Numbered from the stretch's first letter, positions 45,675 to 53,943 are shown. The stretch is DNA of 64,000 nt from Facklamia sp964471435 (GCA_964471435.1 CAYYGA010000004.1:1-64000); one strand, 5' to 3'. Notes: generated from the letters alone by a model not told the origin. A program made the numbers and translations.

Positions 45675-47003
45675 TTGGCAATTTTATGGGGAGGACGGTT
45701 TCAAGCAGGAGCCTCTGACTTAATGCAAGAATTTAATGAATCTTTCTCATTGGACAAAAGATTATGGAGTCAAGATATCACTGCTTCTATTGCTCATGTA
45801 AAGATGTTAGGTGATTGTAAAATTATATCTAAAGAAGAAAGTAATCAGTTACAAGAAGCTTTAAGCAATCTCCATGATGATATTGAAGCTGACTCAAGTA
45901 TTTTAAGTGGCGACTATGAAGATATCCATTCTTTTGTGGAAGCAAAAATGACAGAAGAACTGGGTGCAGTGGGTAAGAAAATGCATACGGCACGCTCAAG
46001 AAACGATCAAGTAGCCACGGATATGAAACTTTATGTAAAAGATACCATCAATCAGCTAATCATACTTACTGAAGAAATGATCGCAGCCTTTTTATCTAAA
46101 GGTTCTGAAGTATCAGTATTCATGCCTGCTTATACTCATTTACAAAGAGCTCAAATTGTACCCTTTTCTTACGTATTAAAAGCCTATGTTGCTATGTTTG
46201 AGCGTGATATTCAAAAAATGAAAGATGCTATCTCCTTGATGGATGAAAGTCCTTTAGGTGCAGGTGCTCTTGCAGGGACAACGTATGATATCAACCGGGA
46301 ACAAACTGCTGAACTTTTAGGTTTTAGCCGTGGAGTCCAGGAAAATACTTTAGATGCTGTAAGTTCCAGAGATTTTGTCATCGATGGTTTACAAGCTTTT
46401 GCTGGTATTATGATGCATATGAGTCGGTTTGCGGAAGAATTTATTATTTATTCCAGTCAGGAATTTGCTTTTGTTGAAAGCTCGGACACTTTCGCAACCG
46501 GTTCTTCCATGATGCCGCAAAAGAAAAACCCGGATGCGCTGGAGTTAATCAGAGGTAAATCTGCCAAAGTGATTGGTCTTTTAAATGCGATGTTTGTTAC
46601 CATGAAAGGCTTACCGCTCACTTACAACAAGGACATGCAGGAAGATAAAGCTATTTATTTTGAAGCTTTTGATACTACTTCCGCTTGTGTAAAAATATTA
46701 ACCGGTGTGATTAGTGAATTACAGGTTAACGAAGAACGCCTCAAGGAAACAATTAATGAAGGCTATTTGAATGCTACTGAATTTGCTGACTACTTAGTTA
46801 GGAAAGGTATCCCCTTCCGAGATGCCCATTCAATAGTCGGGGAACTGGTTGTTTTTGCTATGGATCAAAACAAACAACTTCATGAATTGCATTTAACAGA
46901 AATGCAAAAGTTTTCTGGTAAAATTGAAGAGGATGTCTATCCAGCTTTAGATCCGGCTACTATTTTAAATCAAGGCATTAAAAAAGAGATGCTGAATCAA
47001 TAA
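45675..47003 (+). CDS. argH: Argininosuccinate lyase
   Basis: Splits argininosuccinate into arginine and fumarate. 442 residues of the fumarase/aspartase superfamily: LWGGRFQAGASDLMQEFN at the start, EDIHSFVEAKMTE, TARSRNDQVATD, YTHLQRAQ, and the catalytic-loop signature GSSMMPQKKNPDALELIRGK. The start is TTG at 45675, immediately after the argG TAA, with AAAGGAATGA upstream, so translation is coupled. It is slightly shorter than the usual ~460 residues at the C-terminus. Followed by repeat element copy 2. Confidence 0.97.
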   Translation: MAILWGGRFQAGASDLMQEFNESFSLDKRLWSQDITASIAHVKMLGDCKIISKEESNQLQEALSNLHDDIEADSSILSGDYEDIHSFVEAKMTEELGAVGKKMHTARSRNDQVATDMKLYVKDTINQLIILTEEMIAAFLSKGSEVSVFMPAYTHLQRAQIVPFSYVLKAYVAMFERDIQKMKDAISLMDESPLGAGALAGTTYDINREQTAELLGFSRGVQENTLDAVSSRDFVIDGLQAFAGIMMHMSRFAEEFIIYSSQEFAFVESSDTFATGSSMMPQKKNPDALELIRGKSAKVIGLLNAMFVTMKGLPLTYNKDMQEDKAIYFEAFDTTSACVKILTGVISELQVNEERLKETINEGYLNATEFADYLVRKGIPFRDAHSIVGELVVFAMDQNKQLHELHLTEMQKFSGKIEEDVYPALDPATILNQGIKKEMLNQ

Positions 47004-47012
47004 AAATTATCG

Positions 47013-47213
47013 GTGATTGCATCACCCGTCAGTTTAGACAACAATCTTACAAAATAAAAATCTTTTATTACCGCGAATGCTAGCTCAGTAGAGTCTTAGC
47101 GCGGTGATAAAAGATTTTTATTTTCCCTCCAGATTTCAGCTTAATTTTTCAATCATATTGCACAAGATCTTATTCCTAGTATAAAGGGGATATTTGACTT
47201 AGGACATAGCACT
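47013..47213. repeat. ~200-bp palindrome-bearing intergenic element, copy 2 (MITE-like)
   Basis: Diverged homologue of 40705-40905. Core 47018-47208 is again 191 bp and again starts 15 bp after a stop codon (argH). The ends are degenerate inverted repeats (TGCATCACCCGTC / GACTTAGGACATA). The central stem is 24 bp with one G-U: 47051-47074 pairs with 47101-47124. Shared blocks with copy 1 include ATCTTACA, TTTTATTACCGCGAA, GCGGTGATAAAA, CAGATTTCAG and CAATCATATTG. It probably terminates argGH. Confidence 0.8.
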
Positions 47214-47330
47214 TTTTTTATTACTTGACACCCATCAATTTTTTTCGCAACTTTTAACGATACAGTAAGAATAGGAGATTACTAGTTAAAATTATTGAAA
47301 GTAATAATATTCTAACAGTTAGTAAGACCC

Positions 47331-47360
47331 TTTACCTTTTATTCAAATAGATGTTATACT
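47331..47360 (+). promoter_or_regulatory. Probable promoter of the L,D-transpeptidase gene
   Basis: TTTACC (47331-47336), 18-bp spacer, TATACT (47355-47360), 34 bp before the ATG. The 391-bp stretch 47004-47394 otherwise holds repeat copy 2. Confidence 0.5.
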
Positions 47361-47394
47361 AAAAAGGTATTATTTATTGATGAGGAGCATTCTG

Positions 47395-48777
47395 ATGAAA
47401 ACAAAATTAATTCTTTTAGGGGGTACTTCGTTGTTATTAACGGGGAGTTATCTGGCAGGCAATAACTATTACGAGGATAGGTTTATTCCTAATACCCGCT
47501 TAGCTGTTTTTGATATAAGCCATCTTTCTCCGGTCTCTGCTCAAGATAAGATTAGTCATGAACTGGCTAATACTACCATCACTTTAACTGAAAACGGGCA
47601 GGCAGCAGCAGAGTTTGCTATCACCCCGGATAATGCTCAATTAAAATTAGATGATGCATTATTCCAAGCACATGACAAGCAGGATTCCAGTGAATGGTTC
47701 CGTCATTATTTTGATTACAACGAGGTTGAAAGCTTGTCTGATGACTGGTTATCAATAGACCCTCAAGCCTTAGAATCCGCACTTAAGGAACAAGGCTTTG
47801 ACAATGAAGACCGCTCAGCGGCCCAAAATGCTTATATTGCTTATGAAGAATCTCAAGGCTATTATGCCGTCCCTGGTGAAAGAGGAGAACAAATAGATTA
47901 CACTCTTCTAGCTTCGGAAATCAGTCATAATTTAAGGGAAAACCAAGTCGAAGTGGACCTTTCACAGGCTTATATTATGCCTGAGCTGACTTCGGAAAGT
48001 TCCGATATTACAGCACGTCTTGAAAAGTTCAATGCCCTTAATGATATTGAAATAAATTTATTAATCGCTGAAGAAGAGTATACCATACCTTCTGATTTAA
48101 TCGCTGACTGGGTTGAATTCAATAGCGATTCTCAGTCTGTAATCTATAATGAGGAAGCTATTTATGAATTTGTGACAGATTTACATTATGAGCATAATAC
48201 TTTTAGCAAAACGCGCGATTTTATTTCTACAAATCAAGGTACAGTTCAGGTTCCTCCCGGAATATTAGGCTGGGGCATTGATATTGATCAAGAGGTAGCA
48301 AATATAATTTCGGACTTGGAAGCAGGTGTAGATGTGCGCCGGGAACCCGCTGTTTATTCAACCGGTGGAATTGCTAACGCTAAAGATGACATTGGTAATT
48401 CGCATGTTGAAATTGATTTAGCCTACCAAATGATGTACTTATACATAGATGGTAACTTAATCCTTTCTACCCCTATCGTTTCCGGACAGCCGGGAGCTGA
48501 AACCATTCCAGGTGCTAATGCTGTTAATGAGATGTTGTATGATACAGACTTAGTCGGCTATAACCATATCAGCGGACAGTCCTATTCCACCCCTGTTACT
48601 TTTTGGATTCGCTTCGATGACCAGGCTCAAGGCATACACAATGCCCCCTGGCAGTCACAATATGGAGGAGATGTTCATTTAACTGCCGGATCATTAGGCT
48701 GTATCAATACTCCTTATGACGCTGCTCAAGTAATTTGGGATTATGTTGACTATGGTTTCCCAGTTATTGTTTTTTAA
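47395..48777 (+). CDS. L,D-transpeptidase (YkuD) with N-terminal anchor
   Basis: Probable cell-wall enzyme making 3-3 cross-links or attaching proteins to peptidoglycan. 460 residues: N-terminal signal anchor (MKTKLILLGGTSLLLTGSYL), two peptidoglycan-binding-like repeats of the Ldt(fm) kind in the extracellular middle part, then the YkuD domain (about 335-460) with HVEIDLAYQMMYLYIDG, GIHNAPW and the Cys motif GSLGCINTP. The usual motif is SHGC; here His is Leu. I chose ATG at 47395, which has GAGGAG eight bases upstream. Confidence 0.9.
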   Translation: MKTKLILLGGTSLLLTGSYLAGNNYYEDRFIPNTRLAVFDISHLSPVSAQDKISHELANTTITLTENGQAAAEFAITPDNAQLKLDDALFQAHDKQDSSEWFRHYFDYNEVESLSDDWLSIDPQALESALKEQGFDNEDRSAAQNAYIAYEESQGYYAVPGERGEQIDYTLLASEISHNLRENQVEVDLSQAYIMPELTSESSDITARLEKFNALNDIEINLLIAEEEYTIPSDLIADWVEFNSDSQSVIYNEEAIYEFVTDLHYEHNTFSKTRDFISTNQGTVQVPPGILGWGIDIDQEVANIISDLEAGVDVRREPAVYSTGGIANAKDDIGNSHVEIDLAYQMMYLYIDGNLILSTPIVSGQPGAETIPGANAVNEMLYDTDLVGYNHISGQSYSTPVTFWIRFDDQAQGIHNAPWQSQYGGDVHLTAGSLGCINTPYDAAQVIWDYVDYGFPVIVF

Positions 48778-48800
48778 AAATCTATTAGACAAAATATTCA

Positions 48801-48827
48801 GCTCTGGCCGATGGTCAGAGCTTTTTT
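48801..48827 (+). terminator. Terminator after the L,D-transpeptidase gene
   Basis: GCTCTG...CAGAGC (48801-48821), with internal CC/GG pairs, then TTTTTT. Confidence 0.88.
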
Positions 48828-48832
48828 GAAAC

Positions 48833-48866
48833 AAAAAACCACTAACCGTCAAAACGATTAGTGGTT
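48833..48866 (-). terminator. Terminator after rplS
   Basis: Perfect 9-bp stem AACCACTAA/TTAGTGGTT (48837-48845 with 48858-48866), TTTTTT on the minus strand, 11 bp after the rplS stop. Back to back with the preceding plus-strand terminator. Confidence 0.88.
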
Positions 48867-48876
48867 AATTAAATGA

Positions 48877-49224
48877 TTAGTTATTCAACTCTTTAATACG
48901 AGCTGCTTTACCAGATAATTTACGGATATAGTAAAGTTTAGCACGACGTACTTTACCTTTACGTATAACTTCAAGTTTAGCAACACGGGGTGAATGTACT
49001 GGGAAAGTACGCTCTACACCTACACCGTTAGAAATTTTACGAACTGTATATGATTCGCTAATTCCTGTACCACGGCGTTTAATTACTAAACCTTCAAAAA
49101 TTTGCACACGCTCACGTTCACCTTCAACGATTAAAGCATGAACACGTACATTATCTCCGGGACGAAAAGATGGAACATCGTCACGTAATTGAGCTGCAGT
49201 AATTTTTTCGATTAAATTGCTCAT
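48877..49224 (-). CDS. rplS: 50S ribosomal protein L19
   Basis: Large-subunit protein at the subunit interface. 115 residues with FRPGDNVRVHALIVEGERERVQIFEG and SYTVRKISNGVGVERTFPVHSP. I chose ATG at 49224, with GGAAGGAG upstream; the frame is open for six more codons. It has its own promoter and a structured leader, although it lies in the usual rpsP-rimM-trmD-rplS order. Confidence 0.98.
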   Translation of the reverse strand: MSNLIEKITAAQLRDDVPSFRPGDNVRVHALIVEGERERVQIFEGLVIKRRGTGISESYTVRKISNGVGVERTFPVHSPRVAKLEVIRKGKVRRAKLYYIRKLSGKAARIKELNN

Positions 49225-49304
49225 TATTTTTTCTCCTTCCAACTAGCATTCTTAAATAGATCAACCATTTAGCGGAATACCGTTATTCGGGTCACTCGAC
49301 CACT
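49225..49304 (-). ncRNA. Structured 5' leader of rplS (L19-leader-like)
   Basis: About 80 nt between the rplS start point and ATG. On the minus strand a GGTC-GAGT-GACC hairpin (49290-49301) is followed by GAATA-N4-TATTC. An L19 autoregulatory leader is known in Firmicutes; I could not check the model. Confidence 0.4.
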
Positions 49305-49310
49305 TTTACT

Positions 49311-49338
49311 ATTATACTTGAAAATAAATTCTTGTAAA
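49311..49338 (-). promoter_or_regulatory. Promoter of rplS
   Basis: Minus strand -35 TTTACA (49333-49338), 16-bp spacer, -10 TATAAT (49311-49316), in the trmD-rplS intergenic space. Confidence 0.7.
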
Positions 49339-49376
49339 GTATAATTCCGAAATTTATAATTATTTTCTAAATAAAT

Positions 49377-50108
49377 TTAATCTGATTCTTCTTCTCTTTT
49401 AAACTCAAGAAGCCATTCTTTTTGTTGAAGAGTTAAAGAGTCTTTATCTATTAAATCCGGTCGACGGTCCAGGGTTCGTCTTAAACTTTCTTTTTGCCGC
49501 CAGAGTTCGATGTTTTCATGGTGACCACTCAAAAGAACGGGTGGGACTTCTTGATCTCTAAATGTGGCAGGTCGTGTATATTGAGGATGTTCAAGAAGAT
49601 TGCTTTGAAAAGACTCATAAACGATCGACTCAGCATTTCCCACTGCCCCAGGTATTAAACGTACCGTGGCATCAATCATGACCATTGTAGGTAATTCTCC
49701 ATTCGTTAGGACATAATCGCCTAAAGATACCTCTTCAGTGACATAAGAACGAATACGTTCATCAAATCCTTCATAATGTCCACAAATAAACACTAAATGG
49801 TCTGATTCAGACCATTCGGCAGCCTTTTCTTGACTAAATGGTTCTCCAATAGGGTCTACTAATATTATTCGAGCACTTGCGGGGAGCTGCAGCTCTTCCA
49901 GGCTTTCCACAATAGGTTCAGGTCTTAAAAGCATTCCAGCACCGCCGCCATAAGGATAATCATCCACATGCCCATGTTTATTAACAGCATTTGCTCGTAT
50001 ATCATGAGTTTTAAATTCTAAGATACCTTTTTCCTGTGCCTGCTTCATTAAGGATTGGTGCATTGGTGCAAACATTTCAGGAAAAAGAGTTAAAACATCA
50101 ACTTTCAT
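49377..50108 (-). CDS. trmD: tRNA (guanine-N1)-methyltransferase TrmD
   Basis: Methylates G37 of tRNAs to prevent frameshifting. 243 residues of the SPOUT class: DVLTLFPEMF at the start, PYGGGAGMLLRPEPI, the knot segment VFICGHYEGFDERI and SLGDYVLTNGELP. The start overlaps the end of rimM by 11 bp, so the two are translationally coupled. Confidence 0.98.
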   Translation of the reverse strand: MKVDVLTLFPEMFAPMHQSLMKQAQEKGILEFKTHDIRANAVNKHGHVDDYPYGGGAGMLLRPEPIVESLEELQLPASARIILVDPIGEPFSQEKAAEWSESDHLVFICGHYEGFDERIRSYVTEEVSLGDYVLTNGELPTMVMIDATVRLIPGAVGNAESIVYESFQSNLLEHPQYTRPATFRDQEVPPVLLSGHHENIELWRQKESLRRTLDRRPDLIDKDSLTLQQKEWLLEFKREEESD

Positions 50109-50622
50109 CCATCAAACCCTCCAAAAGTTCAACAGTCACTCGTCCTGCTTCTAAATCTACTCCTTTAACTACATCATCGATATAAGGTAATAAAAGATCT
50201 TTTTTCTTATTTCCCTGCTGCTTTACCACCCAAACGTCGTTGGACCCTAGCTGTAGAATCTCTTTGACGCTTCCTAGAAATTCCTCTTCTTCTGTATATA
50301 CTTTAAGTCCGATAATTTGGTGCTGGTAATAACTATCTTCTTCTAATTCTTGTTGATCCTGTGCAGTAATTGATAATGTCAATCCTTTAAACTCTTCTAC
50401 TAAATTGATGTTGTCATAGCCTTCTAACTCTAGTAAATAAGCTCCTTTATTTGCTTGAATCGATTTTACAATTACTTCTGCCACTTTTTTATTCTTATTG
50501 GTAATATATAATTGATTGCCTTCAGCAAATCTTTCTTCAATAAAATCAGTGTCCATTAATATTCTTAACTGCCCTTTGATTCCAAAGGTATTCACAATGC
50601 GTGCGATTGTATAATATTGCAT
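50098..50622 (-). CDS. rimM: Ribosome maturation factor RimM
   Basis: 16S rRNA processing factor that binds S19 in the 30S head. 174 residues: N-terminal RimM barrel (YTIARIVNTFGIKGQLRI) and a C-terminal PRC barrel with LGSVKEILQLGSNDVWVVK and LLPYIDDVVKGVDL. I chose ATG at 50622, which has AAAGGAG eight bases upstream; the frame extends to GTG at 50628. Overlaps trmD. Confidence 0.97.
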   Translation of the reverse strand: MQYYTIARIVNTFGIKGQLRILMDTDFIEERFAEGNQLYITNKNKKVAEVIVKSIQANKGAYLLELEGYDNINLVEEFKGLTLSITAQDQQELEEDSYYQHQIIGLKVYTEEEEFLGSVKEILQLGSNDVWVVKQQGNKKKDLLLPYIDDVVKGVDLEAGRVTVELLEGLMDES

Positions 50623-50799
50623 AATCACTACTCCTTTGCGGTAAAATCCTTTATTAGTATATCAAAAGACTTATCAAAATGGCAGTTCTTCTTCTGTTTG
50701 TGTGGCCCACCTTTTATTAAAACAAATCTTTTCATAACCTTATATTTTGTATTCAGATTAATCTCTAGTGATGAGTAAATAACACCTTCATAGAGCAAC

Positions 50800-50824
50800 A
50801 AAAAAAGACTGGTAAGCCAGTCTT
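50800..50824 (-). terminator. Terminator after khpA
   Basis: Perfect 8-bp stem AAGACTGG/CCAGTCTT (50805-50812 with 50817-50824) and T-run on the minus strand, immediately after the khpA stop. The 200 bp from here to rimM hold nothing else that I can identify. Confidence 0.92.
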
Positions 50825-50825
50825 C

Positions 50826-51113
50826 TTATTCGTCATCTTCTTCGTTATTGTTTTTAAAATTTTCATTATGATCATCAGCAATAACGATACGAGTACGTTT
50901 TTCTCCTCGAACACGAACGGAGTAAACAATCGTGCGGATTGCACGAATAACACGACCTTTTTTACCGATAATCCTCCCGATATCATCCGGGTGAAGAATA
51001 ATATGATACTCCATGAAATCTTCTGTGTCATGTTTTTCAATTTGTAATTCTTCTGGATTATCGATTAAAGGTTCTACAATCGTTCTAATTAAGCTTTCAA
51101 TTTGTTCAGCCAT
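50826..51113 (-). CDS. khpA: KH-domain RNA-binding protein KhpA (YlqC)
   Basis: Small RNA-binding protein; homologues dimerise with KhpB (EloR/Jag) and affect cell elongation in streptococci. 95 residues with a single KH domain and the GxxG loop RIIGKKGRVIRAI, preceded by the conserved LIRTIVEPLIDNPE. The C-terminus is a short Asp/Glu/Asn tail. It is between rpsP and rimM as in other Firmicutes; no ylqD gene follows. Confidence 0.95.
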   Translation of the reverse strand: MAEQIESLIRTIVEPLIDNPEELQIEKHDTEDFMEYHIILHPDDIGRIIGKKGRVIRAIRTIVYSVRVRGEKRTRIVIADDHNENFKNNNEEDDE

Positions 51114-51149
51114 TCAAGTCATCCTTTGCGTTAGGCGAATTTAATTTAA

Positions 51150-51422
51150 TTACTTAGAATTTTTTGTTTCGTGGAATTTTTGCATAATTCCTTGAGAAGA
51201 AAATAGGTTTTTTACAGTGTCTGATGGTTGTGCACCATTTTGTAACCATTGTAATGCTTTTTCTTCTTCAATTTCTAATTGAATCGGTTCAGCTACAGGA
51301 TTGTAAGTTCCGATTTTTTCAATGATACGTCCATCACGTGGAGAACGTGCATCAGCAACTACAATACGGTAAAAAGGACGCTTTTTAGCTCCTGTACGTT
51401 TTAAACGAATTTTTACTGCCAT
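51150..51422 (-). CDS. rpsP: 30S ribosomal protein S16
   Basis: Small-subunit protein. 90 residues: AVKIRLKRTGAKKRPFYRIV at the start, then ADARSPRDGRIIEKIGTYNP. ATG at 51422 has GGAGGTGAAAG upstream; the upstream extension of the frame is non-coding. It lies between ffh and khpA. Confidence 0.98.
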   Translation of the reverse strand: MAVKIRLKRTGAKKRPFYRIVVADARSPRDGRIIEKIGTYNPVAEPIQLEIEEEKALQWLQNGAQPSDTVKNLFSSQGIMQKFHETKNSK

Positions 51423-51478
51423 CTTTCTTTCACCTCCAAAAGTTATATCACAATTATGTATATTAGCAGAAAATAACA

Positions 51479-51508
51479 CAGGTGTAAAGTCTTTTTCCTT
51501 TACACCTG
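51479..51508 (-). terminator. Intercistronic hairpin between ffh and rpsP
   Basis: Perfect 11-bp stem CAGGTGTAAAG/CTTTACACCTG with an 8-nt loop. On the minus strand it is followed by TGTTATTTTC, a weak U-tract, so it may be a partial terminator or a processing site. Confidence 0.55.
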
Positions 51509-51553
51509 AAAAATTCTTTTTCTTTTCTGAAAACACATGGAAAAGAAGGTGAT

Positions 51554-53035
51554 TTAGCGTCTTCTTTTTTTCTTCAATAAGCGTCTAATCTGTTTTTGTT
51601 CCTGCTGTTTTTTTATTTGTTCAGGAGATTGAAGTTTCTCCATTCCTCCCATACCGGTCATCCCCGGCATTCCAGGCATACCACCGCCGCCTTGTTGATT
51701 CAATTGATTCATCATTTTATTCATACTGCCCATTTTACCTTGGGACATCTTACTCATCATATCGCGGGATTGGTTAAACTGCTTAATCAGTTGATTCACC
51801 TGCTGTAAATCCTGACCACATCCGGCAGCAATCCGGCGGCGACGACTTTGTGAAATCACATCAGGATGAGATCGTTCATAAGGTGTCATCGATTGAACGA
51901 TAGCTTTCACTTTGTTCATTTCATTATCATCAATATTTAATTCATCCAGACCTGGAATTTTATTCATACCCGGTATCATTTTTATAATGTCTTTTAAAGG
52001 TCCCATTTTTCTTACTTGATCCATCTGGCTGATAAAATCATTGAAATCGAAAGAGGCATCTTTAATTTTATCTGCCATCTTAGCCGCATCTTCCTCATCG
52101 AAGTCCGCTTGAGCTTTTTCGATTAGGGTCATCATATCTCCCATACCAAGAATCCGGCTGGCCATCCGATCAGGATAGAATGGTTCCAGAGCATTTAACT
52201 GCTCACCTTGTCCGGTAAATTTGATCGGTTTTTCAATAATTGAACGGATTGATAGCGCTGCCCCGCCTCGTGTGTCCCCATCTAACTTAGTAATAATCAC
52301 ACCGGTGATTTCCAATGCATCGTTAAAAGCTGCCGCCACATTTACTGCATCCTGGCCTGTCATGGCATCTACCGTTAAAAGGATTTCATGGGGCTGAACA
52401 GCAGATTTGATGTTACGCAGTTCATTCATTAATTCTTCATTGACATGGAGACGTCCGGCTGTATCGATTAAGACAACTTCATTGCCTTGAATTCTTGCCT
52501 GTGCGACAGCATTTTGGGCAATCGTTACCGGGTTTACATTGATTCCTTCAGAATAAACTTCATAGTTTAATTGACGACCGATTGTTTGTAATTGATCAAT
52601 TGCAGCAGGACGATAAACATCTCCGGCTACAAGTAAAGGTTTTTTATATCCTTTTTCATTGATATATTTAGCCAGCTTACCAATGGTAGTAGTCTTACCT
52701 GCACCTTGTAAACCACATAACATAATAATTGTGGGTGGCTGGGCTGAAAAATTAAGCGGAACTTGTTCTCCACCCATTAATTCTGTTAACTCTTCATCAA
52801 CGATTTTAACTACTTGTTGTGCCGGTGAAAGAGATTCTAGGACTTCCGACCCTAAAGCACGCTCATTAACTTTTTTAACAAAAGATTTTACAACTTGAAA
52901 GTTAACATCCGCTTCCAAAAGTGCTAAACGAATTTCCCGCATCATTTGTTTCAAATCAGCTTCGGTAATTTTACCGCCTTTACCGACAGAAGAAATAGAA
53001 TTTTGCAGGCGTTCGGATAATGCTTCAAATGCCAT
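51554..53035 (-). CDS. ffh: Signal recognition particle protein Ffh
   Basis: SRP54-type GTPase that delivers nascent membrane proteins to FtsY. 493 residues: N domain (1-85), G domain with GLQGAGKTTTIGKLA, DTAGRLH and TKLDGDTRGGAAL, and the Met-rich M domain (about 300-435). A Gly/Met-rich tail (PGMPGMTGMGGMEK) and a basic Lys/Arg C-terminus follow. It lies 76 bp after ylxM. Confidence 0.98.
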   Translation of the reverse strand: MAFEALSERLQNSISSVGKGGKITEADLKQMMREIRLALLEADVNFQVVKSFVKKVNERALGSEVLESLSPAQQVVKIVDEELTELMGGEQVPLNFSAQPPTIIMLCGLQGAGKTTTIGKLAKYINEKGYKKPLLVAGDVYRPAAIDQLQTIGRQLNYEVYSEGINVNPVTIAQNAVAQARIQGNEVVLIDTAGRLHVNEELMNELRNIKSAVQPHEILLTVDAMTGQDAVNVAAAFNDALEITGVIITKLDGDTRGGAALSIRSIIEKPIKFTGQGEQLNALEPFYPDRMASRILGMGDMMTLIEKAQADFDEEDAAKMADKIKDASFDFNDFISQMDQVRKMGPLKDIIKMIPGMNKIPGLDELNIDDNEMNKVKAIVQSMTPYERSHPDVISQSRRRRIAAGCGQDLQQVNQLIKQFNQSRDMMSKMSQGKMGSMNKMMNQLNQQGGGGMPGMPGMTGMGGMEKLQSPEQIKKQQEQKQIRRLLKKKRRR

Positions 53036-53111
53036 CTAATTACTCCTTTTTGATTGAAGATACTATCAATAATTTCTTCAAACCTGTTTTTATTTTAATT
53101 TTTTTAAATAG

Positions 53112-53435
53112 TTATAGTTCTTGTTGAATCAAGGTGTCTAAAACTTCTTGAGCAGGAGGATTTAATGTTGTCAATCCCTCAAGTTCTTTTAACTGAGACA
53201 GGCGTTGATCACTTTTATGAGACAGTTGAAGTTTGGCCTCAAACTCCTCCAAAGCTTTTTCAGCGCGTTTAAGATTGTCGTAAACAGCTTGGCGGGATAT
53301 TTTATGATCCTCTGCAATTTCGGCCAATGAAAAGTCTTCTTCATAATATGCTTTCATCATAGCCTGCTGCTTTTTTGTTAACAATTCACCATAATAAGAC
53401 AAGAGTTGATTGACTCTTAAAGTTCTTTCTAACAT
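53112..53435 (-). CDS. ylxM: Putative helix-turn-helix protein YlxM (UPF0122)
   Basis: 107-residue sigma-factor-region-4-like DNA-binding protein, almost always paired with ffh in Firmicutes. The HTH is in FSLAEIAEDHKISRQAVYDNLKRAEK. It may influence SRP; the role is not settled. I chose ATG at 53435, with GGAG seven bases upstream; GTG at 53438 is one codon longer. The ATG overlaps the TGA of the DtxR-family gene (TGATG), so translation is coupled. Confidence 0.93.
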   Translation of the reverse strand: MLERTLRVNQLLSYYGELLTKKQQAMMKAYYEEDFSLAEIAEDHKISRQAVYDNLKRAEKALEEFEAKLQLSHKSDQRLSQLKELEGLTTLNPPAQEVLDTLIQQEL

Positions 53436-53818
53436 CACTCTGTCTCCTCTTCCATCGCTTCAACATAATTAATATACTTTGACAAACGATCTGCTAAATG
53501 AGTCGGTGTAACGTGTTCTAATCCTTCTGCCAATTCATGGACTTCTTCTTTAGTATATCCAAGTGAGTGTTCTAAAAAGTATTCCCAAATTAAATGCTTT
53601 CTAACTAAGTCTACAGCCATCTGTTTCCCGCGGTCAGTGAGTAAACAGCCACGATAAGGCTCATACTCTACTAAACCATCTCCGGCTAACTTATAAATCA
53701 TTTCACTTACCGAAGGAGGTGCCACTTCTAACCCCTGAGCAATCATCTTATTGGATACAAACTGGCCGTCACTATTTTCGTGAATAAATTTAATGTAATC
53801 TTCACGGCTTTGAGACAC
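53435..53818 (-). CDS. Short DtxR/MntR-family metalloregulator
   Basis: Probable Mn(II)-responsive repressor. 127 residues: winged-helix domain (about 1-65, with VSNKMIAQGLEVAPPSVSEMIYKL) and the metal-binding dimerisation domain (LVRKHLIWEYFL, LAEGLEHVT). Compared from memory with B. subtilis MntR, Asp8, His77, Glu99, Glu102 and His103 have counterparts, but Glu11 is Lys, as in ScaR-like regulators. The C-terminal SH3/FeoA domain of ScaR-type proteins is missing. Start is GTG at 53818 with GGAGGG upstream. It precedes ylxM-ffh and lies next to a metal ABC operon, its probable target. Confidence 0.88.
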   Translation of the reverse strand: MSQSREDYIKFIHENSDGQFVSNKMIAQGLEVAPPSVSEMIYKLAGDGLVEYEPYRGCLLTDRGKQMAVDLVRKHLIWEYFLEHSLGYTKEEVHELAEGLEHVTPTHLADRLSKYINYVEAMEEETE

Positions 53819-53847
53819 TTTATCCCTCCTTCAGATTTGCACCCCTT

Positions 53848-53876
53848 ATTGTATCAAACTTTATAATTTAGGACAA
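53848..53876 (-). promoter_or_regulatory. Promoter of the DtxR-family gene-ylxM-ffh
   Basis: Minus strand -35 TTGTCC (53871-53876), 17-bp spacer, -10 TACAAT (53848-53853). Confidence 0.6.
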
Positions 53877-53943
53877 TTCAAGCTGTTGATTTAATAAAGA
53901 AAAAAATAATAGCTTTATAGAAGTATACCGCTCATCCAACAGG

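Noticed and set aside
50765..51040. 91-codon open frame overlapping khpA
   Set aside because: It is an alternative frame of the well-supported khpA gene, has no ribosome binding site, and its product looks like random low-complexity sequence.
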